Shown piece after piece: positions 62,972 to 64,000 of a stretch of 64,000 nt of DNA (its first letter is position 1; every line of letters starts with the position of its first letter). A program made the translations under genes and the position numbers. The DNA comes from Streptomyces caniferus (GTDB taxonomy: Bacteria > Actinomycetota > Actinomycetes > Streptomycetales > Streptomycetaceae). The notes beneath the pieces are model-generated. The model saw only the letters and a list, made by a program, of their open reading frames with translations, had not been told where the DNA came from and did not search any database. The DNA lies in NCBI RefSeq assembly GCF_009811555.1, contig NZ_BLIN01000003.1, forward strand, positions 310,001-374,000. Reading direction: 5' to 3'.

Positions 62972-63475
62972 TCATCCGCCGCGGGGCAGGCGGTGCAGCT
63001 CCACCGCGGTGAGCCGGCCCGCCGAGAGCTCCGCCGTCATGTACGTGCAGTACGGCTGCCGGCGGCGGTCGGTCGGCGATCCCGGGTTCAGCAGGCGTAG
63101 CCGGTCGTCCGCCGTGGAGTCCCAGGGGATGTGGCTGTGCCCGAACACCAGCACATCGAGCTCGGGGAACCGTTCGGTGCAACGGCGCTCCCGCCCCGGC
63201 GCGGGTCCCGTCTCGTGCACCACGCCCAGCCGGACCCCCGCCAGTTCCGCGTACGCCACCTCGGGCAGCCGGGCCCGCAGCTCCGGACCGTCGTTGTTGC
63301 CGTACACCGCGATCAGCCGCCGGGCACGGGACTCCAGCAGATCCACCGTGGCGGTGTCGACCCAGTCGCCGGCGTGCACGACGACATCGGCGCGGGGCAG
63401 GTCGTCGAGCAGCTGTGGGGGCAGCTCCTTGGCGCGCCGGGGCACATGGGTGTCGGAGACGAGCAGCAGTCGCAC
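62972..63475 (-). CDS. YfcE/MJ0936-type metallophosphoesterase
   Basis: A 167-residue calcineurin-like phosphodiesterase. All metal-binding motifs are present: SDTHV at the start, HAGDWVD, YGNNDGP, VVHETG and FGHSHIP. The protein is cytoplasmic and of family length. GTG at 63475 follows GAGGAGA. It lies downstream of an SDR gene on the same strand with 34 bases between, so both may be co-transcribed. The natural substrate is unknown; relatives cut simple phosphodiesters. Confidence 0.9.
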   Translation of the reverse strand: MRLLLVSDTHVPRRAKELPPQLLDDLPRADVVVHAGDWVDTATVDLLESRARRLIAVYGNNDGPELRARLPEVAYAELAGVRLGVVHETGPAPGRERRCTERFPELDVLVFGHSHIPWDSTADDRLRLLNPGSPTDRRRQPYCTYMTAELSAGRLTAVELHRLPRGG

Positions 63476-63509
63476 GGGCTCTCCTCGGGTGTGCGTGCGG
63501 GCCTGACGG

Positions 63510-64000
63510 TCAGCGTTCCTGGGCGGTCGGCCGCACGGTGATCTCGTTGACCGCCATATGCGGCGGCTGCGTGACCATGAAGGTGATGACGCGGGCGATG
63601 TCCTCGGCCCGCAGCCAGGCCTCCGGCGGCATCCCGTGCGCCGCTCCGGCCTGGCTGCCGCCTCGGGTCATCTCCGTCGTGGTCATGCCCGGTTCCACGA
63701 GTCCGACCCGGACCTGCCGTCCGGTCACTTCCTGCCGGAGCGCCTCGCTGAAGGAGCACACCGCGTGCTTGGTGGCCGAGTAGACGCTGTTGTCCTTGCG
63801 GGGCACCCGGCCCGCGACCGAGCTGACGGTCACCAGGTCGGCCACGCCGCGCGGACCGTCCTGCGCCGCACGCAGCAGATGCGGGAGGGCCGCGTGCGAC
63901 ATCCGCAGCACCGCGGTGAAGTTGAGGTCGACCATCCGGTCCCAGTCCTCGGGATCACTGTCCTCCACCGCGCCGCGCGCACCGAAGCCCGCGTTGTTCA
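63510..64000 (-). CDS. Short-chain dehydrogenase, partial (5' end outside window)
   Basis: The visible 163 codons start inside the NNAG motif (NNAGFGARGAVEDSD) at the right edge, so the nucleotide-binding N-terminus is missing. Catalytic Ser is in TVSSVAGR and the Tyr/Lys pair in YSATK; VEPGMTTTEM is the usual following segment. This is a classical SDR of the YdfG-like type. Substrate unknown. Confidence 0.9.
   Translation of the reverse strand, partial: NNAGFGARGAVEDSDPEDWDRMVDLNFTAVLRMSHAALPHLLRAAQDGPRGVADLVTVSSVAGRVPRKDNSVYSATKHAVCSFSEALRQEVTGRQVRVGLVEPGMTTTEMTRGGSQAGAAHGMPPEAWLRAEDIARVITFMVTQPPHMAVNEITVRPTAQER

Noticed and set aside
1..64000. tRNA, rRNA, CRISPR arrays, insertion sequences or prophage genes
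   Set aside because: No cloverleaf-type sequence, spaced direct-repeat array, transposase or phage protein was recognised on reading the window; a dedicated search was not possible here.

Overview
The window is high-GC actinobacterial DNA, almost certainly Streptomyces: GTG/TTG starts with purine-rich ribosome binding sites, GTGA/ATGA gene overlaps, long non-coding frames opposite real genes, very rare TTA codons, and familiar Streptomyces families (DUF4232, AIM24, WHG-type TetR, FUSC, isorenieratene genes). No rRNA, tRNA, CRISPR array, insertion sequence or attachment site was recognised.

Layout. 1-11 kb: a carotenoid locus. A partial crtY and crtU run rightwards toward a leftward run crtI-crtB-Rieske protein. 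Upstream of crtI, on the same strand, lie a type II thioesterase, a 14-TM drug-type exporter, an acyl carrier protein and a FabF-like ketosynthase. Recognisable crtE and crtT are missing; small coupled reading frames sit where they are normally found. 11-19 kb: mixed genes (secreted protein, TetR with a divergent SDR-like gene, DUF4232 protein with a structured leader, FUSC membrane protein, RNase HI with a zinc finger, an alpha/beta-hydrolase relic, AIM24 protein). 19-35 kb: an exopolysaccharide island: sugar-phosphate transferase, GDP-fucose synthesis (gmd, fcl), acetyltransferase, two glycosyltransferases, polymerase, Wzz-like protein, flippase, a secreted beta-propeller protein, a cytidylyltransferase, a CDP-alcohol transferase and a parallel-beta-helix Tat lipoprotein. 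Three of these genes carry the rare TTA codon, which suggests bldA-linked developmental control. 35-38.5 kb: two HpcH/CitE-type CoA lyases and a convergent pair of small secreted proteins sharing a CINGPV.SGN motif.

38.5-48 kb: a PAS-LuxR regulator with a TTA codon is divergent from an operon of ATP-grasp ligase, a PEP-synthase-like protein with swapped domain order, an MFS exporter, a methyltransferase and a SnoaL-like protein. This is the best candidate here for an undescribed small-molecule pathway. A Tat-exported agmatine deiminase-like protein and a divergent TetR, with a clear palindromic operator between them, follow.

48-61 kb: a split NRPS cluster: MFS exporter, free-standing C, C-A-T, A-T, A-T, and a final C-(A remnant)-T-SDR protein. 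It has no thioesterase, so release is probably by the NAD(P)-binding domain or an outside factor. 61-64 kb: short CAP-domain protein, DinB-like protein, phosphoesterase and a partial SDR cut by the right edge. Perfect GC-rich hairpins mark most convergent gene junctions.
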